A stretch of 64,000 bases of DNA from Hyaloperonospora brassicae (GCA_947650285.1 CANTFL010000144.1:372001-436000); one strand, 5' to 3'. Shown: positions 51,852 through 64,000, counted from the stretch's first letter. Notes: generated from the sequence alone by a model not told the origin. Made by a program: numbers and translations.

Positions 51852-54660
51852 CCCCAGAGCCATAGGTCTCAAGGTTATCAAGAGGGACGACGATCACAGT
51901 CACAGTCGCACCGCAACTAATGTTTGGGAACACCGCCTGCGAATCCATCGTTATTCATACTTCAAGAAACCATTTACCTACGCCCCGCTTGGAATTTCTG
52001 TCCTGTACAGAGTAGACAACTTCCTGGACAAAGCCAACACAGCCGCCCTGAAGTTGTGCTGGCCCTAATGCGCCAAAACGCTGCACCAGCATCAACTTCA
52101 CGTTTCTCGTGTCTACGTGTATCAACATCTTACCACTTCCCAATTTGGACTCATCGAGCAACAACGGACAGAGGAAAAGACCTCCTAAGAGCCAGCTGGC
52201 CCCCTTACCTTGGACGGGAAGTCCCCCTTAGTGGGCCAAGGTTAATGGGGGAAGGCCTTTTCTCCGCTGCGCGTGCTACGGGAGGCAACGCAGCGTGTGA
52301 CCCGAGAGGGAAGCAATCCTCCGGCATCCTGCGGCACGGGAAAGGCCGACAGAGATCGGCATCCCCGTGCCTTCGTTAGTTCCTGCTCTTCACGAAGTGC
52401 CTCCCATCAAGTCAACTCGTTCGCTGCGCGCGATACCCACTCCCACGAAGTGAACTCTTCAAAGAACGTGATGACCTGTCGAGATCCAGTACCGGTCGTT
52501 TATGTAGAGTAAGCACCAGGCCACGATACTCTTCGTCTCGTGTTGCGCCTGGGCACGTGTGCACTAGATTGTGTACCGGAATCGGCCCGAAGAGCAGAGC
52601 AAGTCGATCATACGGATGCGGCCAGGGATTACTTCAAGATGGCACGCTAGGACTTCCTAAGTGGAACAAGCCTCCTAGCTATGCGTCCTCTGTCCCCTGA
52701 AGCAGATGAAGCGCGAAGCGACGCGCAGCCCAGCCATCCGGCCAAGAGTGCGCACAAAGTTCTAATCCCGAACTCGGTCAACAGTCATTATCACGTGGTC
52801 TTTCGAGAGTGGCCCCCGTGACGTCTGGAGCATCGAGCCAGCAGAATGAGAAACGTGGTAGGAGAAAGTTCGTGTCATGGTAGATGACCGAGGTGGTTTC
52901 CACACAACAGACATCTGACGAGTGATAAGTAGCTCTGATAGACGATCTGACCTCTCTATATCAACCTCATACCACCGAGCTCCCTCTAACTCTTTCGCAC
53001 TCTTCTATTGGATAGTACATAATATCCTCGAACATTCAGCAGCTCATCTATGTGAGGCTGCACTCTCACGAATAACACATGACATCATTGGAAAAGTAAC
53101 GGTTTTTTGCAGATCTGTCACGCACCATAGTCCAACCGTGTCCTTGCGACACCATCGATCCACAAGACATCGTTCGCTGTTTTGCGGACGGCCGTCATCA
53201 GTCCTCGTGCTCCTACGACTCCTAAGGCTCCTTTCTAAGTCTTTTTCGTCGTGACGCTAAGCTCATGACGGGGCACATCGAGATGTATGAATATACCATC
53301 ATGAACCCTCCAACAACGACTTGCTGTCGGATTCTCCGCCCCTTTGGACACCGTCTGCTTTAAAAGAAGACCGATCGAAAAATCGGCGATCGTCAATTGT
53401 TCACCATCCAGCTCAAGTCGGCCCCAGCTCCAGCCCCTCATCTCGGGCAGCCCCTTTGGCGGAAATCCTCCCTCGCGGGAGCCGATTGGGCAGGGCCCTG
53501 TCTCGATGTGCTGTTCGTGCGGCCGAATCGGGAACCATTACCGATGGAGGCGTCCACAGTTGTGGTATCTCTTCGACGGTCGCGCTCGTTGAGTTCGACG
53601 GGCTGTGCAATTGGTAGCCATGGGACACGCCCGACTGCTGGCCAGTGAGTCCCCATGCGACGCCACGCTACTCCGGCAACGCGCGTCTCAGGCTGGTCGA
53701 CCGCGCTTGTACGTCTGCCTTCTTAAGGCGTACAGAAACGGATGCGCGGGGTCGACCAACTGCGCTACGCCAACACGAGCACCGCTACATGTGACGTGCG
53801 TTCACCAGTCTGTTCGACATTGACCCGTCGTTCAGCTGACGTGGGTAGTCCAAAGACATGTTATACCAGATGATGAGCCGTTCGTTCAATCGACAATCGG
53901 AGCCTTTCCGCTGAAAAAAGATCGTCGATACGTCGTCGTTGCAGCTGGTCTGGTCTTAACACCGGAGCACACGTACTTCAAACTAATCTTCAGGTCGTTG
54001 GAACGTCCATGTGACATGTCCTCGCGAATCGGTAAGACGTACCACACAGGACAAGACGATGTCAGGTCCGCACGGGGCTGACGTCTTCTAGTATCGATCG
54101 CCCGCCTCCCATAGTCACTGCGCTTGCGCGTAGCTTGATGCTCGACTGGGTCGTCCGTACCCCTCGGCGCTTGTGATGCAGTGCCTCTGGTAGTCCGATC
54201 ATCAAAACACGTTCCTCACACGAATGAATTTGAGATTTTTCGCAGGTAAACACAACACGACAGCCACAATCCACGATGCTTTGGTTTACACATGAGACAC
54301 GGACATGCTTTGCACGCCTCTGGACTGCCTCTTTGACATGCTCTGCATGCTTCTGGACTGCCTCTTTGTGATTGTGCCAATTGGACTATGGCAGTCTTTC
54401 ATCGGCTCTGTTCATTGGTCGCCGTTCACGATCTGGCGGTACGTGCACGCACGACCAGCTGCGAACAAGACAAACGCTTTCGTGCTGTGCCTCGATCTCT
54501 CGTCTTCTGGTCCATGCGCGGATGTGACCTCCCAGCATCCGTGGACAGGCACGTTTCCTTGCGTGTAAAGGCGGGCAAACACCGTGTATACCCTTGGGCC
54601 CGTGACGGCGCAAAGGAACAGCGGATCTGCTCCTAGCTGAGCGGAGCAGAGCTGACCGGA
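51852..54660. other. Intergenic stretch upstream of the GH3 gene, no recognised gene
   Basis: Short frames up to about 150 codons (51924-52379) have no family resemblance. Composition becomes more GC-rich toward 52200-52700 and 53400-53700, which may be decayed transposon sequence. A 33-bp tandem duplication lies at 54302-54367. Confidence 0.55.
54302..54367. repeat. 33-bp tandem duplication
   Basis: Units at 54302-54334 and 54335-54367 begin GACATGCT and end TGGACTGCCTCTTT; they differ at three positions. Confidence 0.9.
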
Positions 54661-54674
54661 GCTTCGCCCTTAGT

Positions 54675-54692
54675 CTTCATTGTCAAATTTCC
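54675..54692 (+). promoter_or_regulatory. Oomycete-type core promoter (Inr plus FPR)
   Basis: CTTCATTGTCAAATTTCC resembles the oomycete initiator TCATTYYNCAWTTT with its flanking promoter region; one pyrimidine position is G. It lies about 52 bases before the GH3 ATG, the usual distance in Phytophthora genes. Confidence 0.75.
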
Positions 54693-54744
54693 TGCCTGCA
54701 AGCGCCCTGCCAAGCACCTCAACACCGACAGCACCCTTCTGCCA

Positions 54745-57183
54745 ATGTGGACAAGCTGGATCGCTGCTTGCAGCTTGGCTGCAGCGGTGACATACCCCAG
54801 TCTCACCGGTGCAGCGGTGACGTACCCCAGTCTCGCCGGTGCAGCCACCGATACCACTGACGTCCACGACGCCAGAGCCCAAGCGATCGTCGACAAGTTC
54901 ACGACGACGCAATTGCTCGGACAGATGACCCAGATCGACATCAACGACGTCATGAATGTCACTACCCAGACGCTGAACGAGGACGCCGTCCGTGCCTACG
55001 CCAAGCAGCACGTCGGTTCATACTTCAACTCGTTCTTCGCGGGGAGCCGAGGGGGCAAATACGGCTGGACGGCCACCGAGTTCCGGGGCGTGATCAAGCG
55101 CGTCCAGGAGATCGCCATGGAGGAGAACGGTGGGCACCCCATTATTTACGGCCTCGATTCCGTGCACGGGGCCAACTACGTCGATGGAGCCGTCATGTTC
55201 CCGCAGCAGATCAACATGGGCGCGAGCTTTAACCCCGGTCTAGTGTACCAAGCAGGACGAATCACTGCTCGCGACACGGCAGCTGCTGGGATCTCGTGGA
55301 TCTTTGGACCGATCATGGAGATCTCGTACAATCCGTTGTGGGCGCGCACGTTCGAGACGTTCAGCGAAGACCCCTACATGACCTCCGTGATGGCTGACGC
55401 AATTGTTCGCGGCCTGCAGAGCTACAACCAGACGGCGGCCTGCATGAAGCACTTTATCGGCTACTCCAAGACCGACAAGGGCCACGACCGTGACAACACC
55501 ATCATCTCCGACTACGACCTTCTCAACTACCACCTGCCGCCGTTCAAAGCAGCCGTAGATGCCGGTGTGATGACGGCGATGGAGACGTACACGTCGATCA
55601 ATGGTCAGCCCGTCATTGCAAGCTCTCGCATTCTGAACGATCTGCTTCGATCGGACCTCGGGTTTGACGGTCTACTCGTTACGGACTATGCCGAGATCAA
55701 CAATCTCAGAGACTGGCATCGGGTTGCCAAGACCTACGAGGACGCCGTGGCCTTGTCACTGATGCATACGTCGACCGACATGAGCATGGTGCCGAACGAC
55801 GCGGACTTCATTGGCCATGCACAGAAGATGCTGGAGAAGCACCCGGAACAAGAAGCCCGTCTGCGAGCATCGGTGAAGCGCATCGTCAAGACAAAGCTGC
55901 AGCTGGGGTTGTACGAGAATCCGGTTCCTGGGAAGGAGTACATCTCGATGGTAGGCAACGACGACGACGTGCACGTTGCTCTGACCATGGCTCGCGAATC
56001 CATCGTGCTTCTGAAGAATGCTGACAACGTGCTGCCGCTGCCCAAGAAAGCGTCCGTATTCCTCACGGGCCACTCTGCCGACGACGTCGGTAACCAATGC
56101 GGCGGATGGAGCAAGTCGTGGCAAGGGTACTCGGGCAATGTGATGTTTCCCCACGGCGTCAGCGTTCGCCAGGGCTTTGAAGGCTTGGTTGGCAACAGCT
56201 CGTTCACGTACTTCAATGGGCTGCAAGTCAACGGCAGTATTTCGGACGCGGACTTGGCGACAGCTGTGAAGCATGCTAGCGAGCACCAGTACACGGTTGC
56301 TGTCATTGGGGAGGGGTCTTACACTGAAAAGCCAGGCGACATTGATAACTTGGAGCTGCCCGCAGGCCAGGTGAGGTACATCGAGGCTCTTCGTGCGACC
56401 AACACCACAGTGATTGTCGTGTTGTTTGGGGGCCGCCCTCGTCTGCTTGGTTCGATCCCTGCCAACTCGATGGCAATTATCAACGGCATGCTGGCCTGTG
56501 AGCTCGGTGGCCAGGCAATGGCTGAGATTATCTACGGGGAGGTGAACCCGAGCGGCCGCATGCCGATCACGTACCCGAAGGACCCGGCGAACGTTGCCAT
56601 TCCGTACAACCACCTCGTCACCACTCGCTGTGCGAGCGACAACTGCCGGATGGAATTTGAGTTCGGCGCGGGTCTCAGCTACACGCAGTTCAATTACTCG
56701 GGTCTGAGCCTGGACACGACGCGCCTGACGAGTGCGTCCGCAACTGTCACTGCGAAGGTGACCGTTGCGAACACGGGTAATCGTGCCGGCAATGAGACGG
56801 TGATGTTGTTCGTGATCCAGCCGTTCCGCTCGATCTCGGTGCCGGAGATGAAGCTCCTGAAGAAGTTCAAGAAGATTGAGCTGCAGGCTGGCGAGTCGAT
56901 GGACGTCTCGTTCACGCTGACCACGGACGACGTGAGCGTGTATGACCCGCAGATCGGTAAAGGCTTGAAGCGCGTGTTCGAGGACAGCGACTATGTCGTG
57001 GCCATCAAGCCCGACACGTGGTGCGACGTGTACAACAACATCACACATCCGTTGTGTGCCCAGTTCAGCATTGACACGAGCGGAGCAGCCGCAGCAACAC
57101 CCGTTCAGGCCATTGTTGATGGAGCGCCCATCACTACCAGCGATGAAGTGGCGGCCGTCAATTCTGGAGAGTTGCAGGTATAG
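54745..57183 (+). CDS. Secreted beta-glucosidase-like glycoside hydrolase family 3
   Basis: This 812-residue intronless protein is the only intact host-like gene here. An N-terminal hydrophobic segment (WIAACSLAAAV) suggests a signal peptide. It contains two tandem copies of a 10-residue unit (residues 13-22 and 23-32). GH3 features follow in order: GLDSVHGANYV (from residue 136), ARTFETFSEDPY, KHFIGYS (K235-H236), and GFDGLLVTDYAEI with the probable nucleophile Asp314. The second GH3 domain holds VAVIGEGSYTEKPGDIDNL. A fibronectin-III-like C-terminal domain is near residues 670-745 (NTGNRAGNETVMLFV), then a tail of about 65 residues. Family knowledge predicts release of glucose or xylose from plant or own-wall beta-glycosides outside the cell. 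The upstream promoter supports the ATG. Base composition is GC-rich against AT-rich flanks. Exact substrate unknown. Confidence 0.93.
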   Translation: MWTSWIAACSLAAAVTYPSLTGAAVTYPSLAGAATDTTDVHDARAQAIVDKFTTTQLLGQMTQIDINDVMNVTTQTLNEDAVRAYAKQHVGSYFNSFFAGSRGGKYGWTATEFRGVIKRVQEIAMEENGGHPIIYGLDSVHGANYVDGAVMFPQQINMGASFNPGLVYQAGRITARDTAAAGISWIFGPIMEISYNPLWARTFETFSEDPYMTSVMADAIVRGLQSYNQTAACMKHFIGYSKTDKGHDRDNTIISDYDLLNYHLPPFKAAVDAGVMTAMETYTSINGQPVIASSRILNDLLRSDLGFDGLLVTDYAEINNLRDWHRVAKTYEDAVALSLMHTSTDMSMVPNDADFIGHAQKMLEKHPEQEARLRASVKRIVKTKLQLGLYENPVPGKEYISMVGNDDDVHVALTMARESIVLLKNADNVLPLPKKASVFLTGHSADDVGNQCGGWSKSWQGYSGNVMFPHGVSVRQGFEGLVGNSSFTYFNGLQVNGSISDADLATAVKHASEHQYTVAVIGEGSYTEKPGDIDNLELPAGQVRYIEALRATNTTVIVVLFGGRPRLLGSIPANSMAIINGMLACELGGQAMAEIIYGEVNPSGRMPITYPKDPANVAIPYNHLVTTRCASDNCRMEFEFGAGLSYTQFNYSGLSLDTTRLTSASATVTAKVTVANTGNRAGNETVMLFVIQPFRSISVPEMKLLKKFKKIELQAGESMDVSFTLTTDDVSVYDPQIGKGLKRVFEDSDYVVAIKPDTWCDVYNNITHPLCAQFSIDTSGAAAATPVQAIVDGAPITTSDEVAAVNSGELQV
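54781..54840 (+). repeat. 30-bp in-frame tandem duplication in the GH3 signal-peptide region
   Basis: Units 54781-54810 and 54811-54840 both begin GCAGCGGTGAC and encode AAVTYPSLTG and AAVTYPSLAG. They differ at two bases, which suggests a fairly recent duplication. Confidence 0.95.
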
Positions 57184-58027
57184 CTGGACGTTAGTGGAAC
57201 ATCCACCCTAAAACTACACTCACTTTGAATGCACTTTGAGCACCTGGCGCTTCCCTCACAGTTTACCTTATTCACTACTTTGTTGTGCAATCAAGCTTGC
57301 GCATCTAGTTTCGAAAACAGATTATATCCGGTGTAGCTAATACTTCCTTTCAGGGCCCAGCTACAGGAACATAATTGTAACGCATGCTATCATTTTAAAG
57401 AGTTTATCGCAAAGGGTCTACTGCTCCTATCAATCCTTTTTACACATTTGAATCAGACCACCCACAGAAAGCATTAGATTTGCATGGAATGGGCCATAAT
57501 TGTTGGTCGTATTTTACATTCACAATTCATAAAGTTTGATACACTCAAATCCTTACTTTGCAATTTCTCGATTGTTCCGTACAAAATGTTTACTTCTCCT
57601 TGCCTTTCGTCCACACGAGATCCCGCAAACGTCATCTACCTCATCAGTCACATATAAAGTCTGCTTGCCCTACGTCTGTGTTACTTTCAATAAAAATGAC
57701 AAATTCGATAATTTTCGCTCAGTTTGACGATATATTTATATCTACTTGAACCCGTGTGAGGATCAAAAGTATAGAGCAAATACACGAATACACTGTCAAT
57801 CAACGGAGGTAATATTCTGTGACTTCATCTACACCATAACTACGTAGGTTCATTCTACCCACAAAAAATTCACTTACGATCCCTATTACCCATATACCTG
57901 CGACCCGTAACTCACAAAAGATGGTAATGTACCTTTCTGCACACTTGTTTCTCTCCGTATATCGGGTGCACAACCCATCTTAGGCCGAGTCGGTGGCGCG
58001 TAATTGGACTCATTCCTAAGAGGGTGG
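57184..58027. other. 3' flank of GH3, no gene
   Basis: AT-rich with only short frames. Transcript end not determined; no clear polyadenylation signal chosen. Confidence 0.6.
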
Positions 58028-58492
58028 TGTAACGGGGCACATGTAAGAACCCACTGACTTCAGTGCGTAGCAATCTCTCACTGACAACCGTTCAACCCTG
58101 TGCCATGTTAAGTAACGCACATAGTACGCTAGAAGAAGACTTGAGACCAAGCGACTTCGCTTAGAGGTGGAAAAGAAAAATGTGTATATATAATTAGTTT
58201 TAAAATGTGTCTTGTCTTGTTAGTCCTGGATTAACTATATTAATATTACACCATGTATGGCGACGTCGACTCGCCACCCATTGCGCGCGTCTGGCAGAGA
58301 TTAATGGGTTGATATAATGGTATGCCAACCAATGGGCAGACCCTTTGGTCACTGCACAGGTATCATTCATCTCAGTGATCTTGTAGTGGGAATAGCAAAC
58401 TTTACGATCTAAATGAATATATACATATATATATATTATAAATATATATATATGTAATTGATACTATTATGTGTATGCCTCACTCCGTAACA
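58028..58492 (-). repeat. Solo LTR of Gypsy-A, minus strand
   Basis: It starts TGTAACGGGGCACATG (the complement of the LTR 3' end) and ends CTCCGTAACA. It contains the conserved CCACCCATTGCGCGCGTCTG block at 58275-58294. No internal element sequence flanks it on either side, so it is a solo LTR, presumably left by LTR-LTR recombination. No clear target duplication is seen. An AT microsatellite (about 58413-58456) has grown inside. Confidence 0.85.
58413..58456. repeat. AT microsatellite inside the solo LTR
   Basis: Runs of TATATA with an approximate inverted symmetry around TTATAA. Confidence 0.85.
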
Positions 58493-61400
58493 AGAAGTGC
58501 TGTTCACCTGCCAAGATTAAACTGTTACGGGGTTAGCTCTCTCCTACTGGGTGAACCATGCGTGTCCTAATTACTGCACTGTCCCAATCGATATACATAA
58601 TGGGACTAGAGACGCCGGACTTTCGAACCTATGATATATGTGCCATGCTTTGTCTTCACGAAATCTGAAGAAGAAAAATCGAATTTATAAAGATCAATTA
58701 CCAGCGATGTAACTTCATAACTGTTGTCGTTTGTGATGCACTTAACTGAGATTGTTTCCAAGAAAACGGAAGGTTGTTTTGTAGATTAGAGATAAAAGCT
58801 AAGGAAGAAAGAGCACATGTATAAGTTATATCAAGATGCAAGAATCACCACTAAGGTCATTGATATGTAGAAGCTTATGGAGTGCGATATAATGAAGTGG
58901 TCTGCGCGTAAGGATCGCTTGATGCAAATGCAATTAAACATACAGGTGCATAAGATTGGATAAATATATGTCGATTCGATCGCCCTTTTGCCAAAAGGAT
59001 ATCTTACTGGAACATTACACTATGCTTCTGCAAAATCACAAGCTATGTCTATCAATTAGAAAAACTTCATTCGAATGTTAAATGGACCTAGTTAAGCAGA
59101 ACGTATACGCAAACGAATCTCATCGATTAAGATTGATATGCGATCGAGGACTAGACCCACCTCGCAGGACACGACATTGACATACTACAAGACGTCTTCA
59201 GTCCTAGTTGAGGAACCTAGGATAAAATATGAGTCAGATCACGATGAGCAGTATAATATAGGCGGTGTCCACGAATTTAAAATAGAATCGGTCAAATCGC
59301 GTTAAAGCCAATCCAAAAGTTCTAAATTTAGGGTTTGGATGACGGAAATGAAAGACGACCGCTCATGGCAAATTCTGAGAAAATGCTAAGTGGCGAGCAT
59401 TATTTTACAAAGCTTAGATGACCGCGACCGATCACCTAAAATAACGTTATTTTGAAATAAACAAAATGAGTTCAATAAGGATCTGTATTCGCAAACTAAA
59501 TCGTCGTTTCTACGCGTTTTCGCTTTTAAGCAGTTTATCTATCTTCAATTTAGCGAACGAATGACTGGAAAGTAACCACAGAATTAGCATATAAATATTA
59601 GACATTTGACACGCCTCTCATAGGCCTGATAATTTACGAGTTATAAATACTCATACAGAGAGACCTTATGTCATTAGAGAGACGGTACTGACATGCAAAG
59701 AATCTAAAGGAGGATACAATGATAAATATCTACTTTTATAGGTGGCTGAGATCTGAAAATTTAATTTAAATATTGCTGAGCCAATACAAGTACGCTGATA
59801 ACACATGAATTCCGTTATTGTTACGCTAAAATTATGCAATCTGAATTGATTACTCACCTTGTCTCGTCTTCATGCCGAAAACGACAATTAACAAACGTTA
59901 CAGGCACATCCATGCACTAGATATCGACATATCCAATCTGATCTGGTATCATGTTATTTTTGACAACAATTTGCGTCTATGTTCGCCTCTTTATTTGATA
60001 ACATAATGCTAAGGGTATATCAATCAATAGATAGGGCATTTATATTGATTTGGTTATAAATTTCAGCGGATCGAATGTCATTGTATGATCTTTGTTGTGT
60101 GTTTGCGGCTACAATGGTTTGTTGCGCCGTCAAGTTGTAGATAAATTTCGCGGACAAGAGAAAAATATTAATAAGATTATTTAATCAAGTCGTAATATAC
60201 TAATTAGGTTGCACGTATTAAGGGCAAAGACGGATTCTAATTGCGGATGATTATAACTTATGTGGTGATATAGTGGACACAAGTGACATTCTTCGCATAA
60301 AAGCTTTTATACATGTGCTGCCTACGGATAACTTCAAGAAAGTAAGAGATGATCGACGGTAGAGCTAGAACGTCCTCCGGAAGAGGATGTGCCAACCAAA
60401 CATGCGACATTCTCAATGATATTGTAGAAGTTTGACATAGAAAGTTAGCAAAGTCATTACCTGGCACGCGATAAGTAATATCAAGTCTGCATTCATGCAT
60501 TTGTTGACAGAATACGAGACAAATAAGGTCCTTCTATGCGAACCGAACCGATCAATACATGTTATGACATTTTTTATATATATTTGTATCGAGCTTCGTG
60601 AGGATAACAGATGATTACGAATAAGAGCTTAGACTTAATCCACATAAGAGGGGCGCGGAGATGTTTGAAAAAAATGACCTAAAATGTTTTCGAAACAACC
60701 CAAGTATGTGGAAAATAGTCTAATTCGAAAAGAAAGTTTTCATACTTCACTCTAAAAGTACTGCCTCGATCGTCGACACAAATTTCCTTTAAATTATGCT
60801 GCTATATCGACAATAGGCATACGCGATACTATGTTATCATTGGTGATACTACATAGATGATGAAAAGACGCACAAGGATCAATATCAAGCCTTAAGGAAT
60901 GATATTTTGATACATTGATGCCTTAGTAAAATTTACATTAACTAAGAAACTATTTTCAAACTCGATCTTATAGTCGTAGCTGGAATACGCATTTTTCTTG
61001 CAGACAAGACTCTTTAATATCCAGATAATTATAGAATTTTGTTCGTCCGACACAGCCCCGTATCGATTAACCATGCAAAGCGGTATATCCGAAGAAAGAA
61101 AATGTGGTGAATTCATTGAGCGAATTGTCGGATGCAATAGTACACATAATCTCGGGATGGCCTTAATTCGGCTGAGATGCGATCTCAAAGGGGTAGGTAC
61201 TATGCCCATCATAGTTTGTCGTACTAAGCTTATGTAAAAAAGAGCCTTGAAGACTATAAATCATACTTTGTTAATGAGATTATTCGGGTTGGTAGGTGAT
61301 AGCTAACGTCAACCTCACTTACCAAATAATGTTTCTGTGGCATGAAGCAGGTACAACATGTGGCAGAATATACATTTCGAATTCATACGGAGTTACAATA

Positions 61401-64000
61401 ATTTTTTTTAGATAAGGTGTTTTCACCGCAGGAGGACTTTTTGATCGATACGATGCCGACGAAGATCTAAGTCGCCCACATAATGAAGACATAAGCGTGA
61501 GTATAGAGGCGTTGCATATCATAAAGAGATAGGACGTATATGCTAAATTCCGACGTTCGGCACGTAATTGCGGTGAATGAAAATATGATGATGTTGAAAA
61601 TTACAGTGTGGGATCAACCCGATCACAACGGTGCGTAGTGTTGACGCCATCTAAGACCGACCAGGTCGAGAAATGCGGTCTGTTTAAGTTAATCCATCGA
61701 TGGAGGTGACTCCATGATGTATGATCGATGGCGATGACATTATAAATTCGGCTACAATCCATATGTTGAGTAAGAAAATAACAAGCTAATGGCATTGGTG
61801 AAGGAAGAAAAGAAAAAAGCTGCAGTGTATTATTACGAAAGTGTTTCATTAAACAGATGGAATGTGAAACAGCCTATATTATGCTCGTCAGATTTCGGTT
61901 ATACCTACAGTCGAAGTCGCAATTAGATTTATACATGGTGAGAGATATTAAAAAACCCCGGCTGAAGATTTTAAAAAAGTTTACATTTGATTAAATTTTT
62001 TTGGCAAGACCTTAGTATAACTATTTGGTCTATTGCTTGCAGCATGGGGGCAAAGTGCACGACGTTAGTGTCGATTCATAAAGCTTAATTGCACAATAGG
62101 CGAGACCAGTCCTGCCAAATATTGTAAGAAGTTTATTGATCGGATCATAAGATTAGAATCAGCCAAAATATTTCTTCGTCGACTGTGTTATAAAAACTTT
62201 CGACCGGTGTGATCACTAAACATGAATTTCGTAATATTATGATTGTGTACTCAACTTTAAGCGGGTATAGTAACTGAGTGAACGGATAGTATTTTTAAAT
62301 GCGTTGATCCGTGACCTGTTGCAGAACATAGATATTACGATGTAGTATTGGTTTAAGATACGTCAATTTTAAAATGAGTGGTGTATTTGACGGAGCGCGT
62401 GAGAACGATGTCCATATTTGATTTAAATGGCTGAAATGCGTGAAAAATACCAGGTGGATTCTATCCGCGAAGAATATCTTATAGCTATACGAAATGTTGT
62501 TGAAGATGCGTTTTATATGTATTTTCTGTTCGGCTAAATTCAGAACCCGAATGCCACATATCGATCAAATTGATAGATGGGTTTACCGAGGGATGAAAAA
62601 ATACGGATCATTTATGTTCTGTGTTAGGTCGGAAGCCATACTTGGACGATGCATTGATCTAAGCCCCATTGGCTACCTATATATATTGGATGTTGGATAG
62701 TATTTCGGATGTTAAGAATCATAAATTCTTCTGATCAGTCGGGCAAAATGTTGATGGCGAAGTCGTCAGGTAGAATGTATCATACATACAGTCTCGATTA
62801 TGTAGAACGAAAAAATTGCTAAACGAATTTAGATCACTTAAGATTTTTCCCTCCATAAACCTTAAATTGATGAAGCCAATTCTAGATCGTCAAAATTCTA
62901 ATTGCTAATATCTTATAGCTTTATTGAATAATGCTTTCTTTTAGCATGGTTTAGGACAAAATTCAAACAATGTCAGTCAAGAATAGAGTTTTAATGTTAA
63001 ACAGCAACTAATCGAAGTGACAATATCGACTAATTAAGCGTAGGAGGTGACTATGAGCTGAATTTAGATCTGAAGACGAACTGGAAATACCCCCTCTGCT
63101 AGTGGGAGGGTACTGTTCATGATCTTGATTTGGAAGGCGATCGTAAGACGGGGTGCAAACGGCGTTACAAATAGACATTATTGCTATACATGAATCGAGG
63201 TCCATATCGCCTAGTAGCGAAACCTTTAACAATCAACTTTAACCGTATTCCAATGATGGGAGTGTATACTATCAAATGTATCATTAAGGCGGACCTACTG
63301 GAGTAAAACGATGAGCTGAACTAGACGGTTGCATTTACGAGCATACATATCAATACCAAAACATATATAAAAGAGGTGGTCGAAATATTATTATTATACA
63401 TAGATACGATTTGTTTGCTGCTCTCAAAAAATATTTACGACAAATTTGATGTTAGCTTATATAACATGGTCATCGAATCCATTGGAGATAGCGAAGGTTA
63501 GCAGAGTGTAGAATTAAAATGGACACTTTATAGAAGCCAGTTCAAAATGGACGTCGATAAGCTTCTTGTACTTGTTTATACAATTCATGTTTTACGAAAT
63601 GATGCATGAAGTACTAATTGCGATCACTTAACATAATTATTCTGTAAAACTATGATCATATTCCTCCCACGGACCACATGGGCTAAAAATGGTGGTTTCT
63701 GTCTCTTATATGTCGGCACGAACTATGCGCAAAAAAGTATTGCATTAATTCATTGACACAATTTTAATTAAGGTAATATTGCATGTAGCTCGTCGAGCCA
63801 CGAAGTAAATAAAAGAATAATTCATCAAAGTATAGAAAATTGGTATTGTCTTTTGAGCCACAGGAGGACACTTAAAGGCGCTTCATTATTTGTGGTGATT
63901 AAAACTAAAGATATGAACGAGTCGGGAAAGGGTCGTCTATGAAACGCTGTAATACAGCTGCTTCGACACCTGGCGACCGAGAATTTGTGGTCGAGGCTGA
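58493..64000. other. AT-rich stretch without recognised genes
   Basis: All frames are short (longest 106 codons, 60892-61212 on the minus strand). Several of the longer ones (59666-59857, 60258-60500, 60892-61212, 61319-61522, 61601-61849, 63008-63232) lie on the minus strand, which could mean an old decayed element in that orientation. I could not assign any to a family. No tRNA, LTR or TIR was noticed. Confidence 0.55.

Noticed and set aside
51924..52379. 151-codon plus-strand frame
   Set aside because: It overlaps the edge of an unassigned stretch, shows no family resemblance and has mixed composition. The competing frames are equally long.
53235..53656. Overlapping minus-strand frames resembling a retroelement protease or Gag linker
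   Set aside because: The resemblance is only compositional; no active-site or knuckle motif is visible.
55756..57048. 430-codon minus-strand frame opposite the GH3 gene
   Set aside because: It is the complement of a GC-rich, codon-biased gene. Its product is Arg/His/Val-rich without domains, and no promoter or conservation is evident, so it is a shadow frame.
58526..58540. GTTACGGGG just after the solo LTR, resembling an LTR end
   Set aside because: It lacks the TGTAAC start, and the sequence on either side does not match the LTR.

Overview
The window looks like a transposon-dense part of an oomycete nuclear genome, most likely Peronosporales (Phytophthora or downy-mildew type). The evidence is chromodomain-bearing Ty3/Gypsy elements, a LINE whose ORF ends in an RNase H domain, a FAR1-type Mutator-like element, and one intronless secreted GH3 glycosidase whose upstream sequence resembles the oomycete Inr/FPR core promoter. 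I see no prokaryotic gene organisation, rRNA gene, convincing tRNA gene or CRISPR array.

Layout. 1-4651: 3' part of Gypsy family A, copy 1 (RT, RNase H, integrase, chromodomain, antisense ORFs, LTR). 4652-7996: no recognisable gene. 7997-15838: Gypsy-A copy 2, decayed, with a truncated 3' LTR. 15839-30345: a LINE-bearing segment, split at 17477-25164 by a 7.7 kb Gypsy of a second family (B) on the minus strand. 30546-31982: single-copy spacer. 31983-43659: inverted, nearly identical copy of 11183-30545 without the Gypsy-B insertion. 43660-46865: the rest of the minus-strand Gypsy-A element, no longer near-identical to its left counterpart. 47681-51842: Mutator-like element on the minus strand. 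54745-57183: GH3 beta-glucosidase-like gene, the only convincing host gene. 58028-58492: solo Gypsy-A LTR. 58493-64000: AT-rich sequence without recognisable genes.

Three structures stand out. First, 11183-43659 is a giant inverted repeat: arms of about 11.68 kb (after removing Gypsy-B) around a 1.44 kb spacer. Second, both Gypsy families carry an ORF on the opposite strand that overlaps the end of pol, including the chromodomain. In both families the two frames have the same phase, and the antisense product has an acidic/Ser-rich N-terminal part and a C-terminal coiled coil. Third, the Gypsy-A sequence, coding parts included, is packed with perfect 8-12 bp hairpins, which I do not see in the GH3 gene or the LINE.

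Most retroelement reading frames are broken by stops or single-base shifts. I cannot separate true decay from sequencing indels. Coordinates of domain fragments are approximate; LTR, TIR and palindrome edges were read from the bases by eye.
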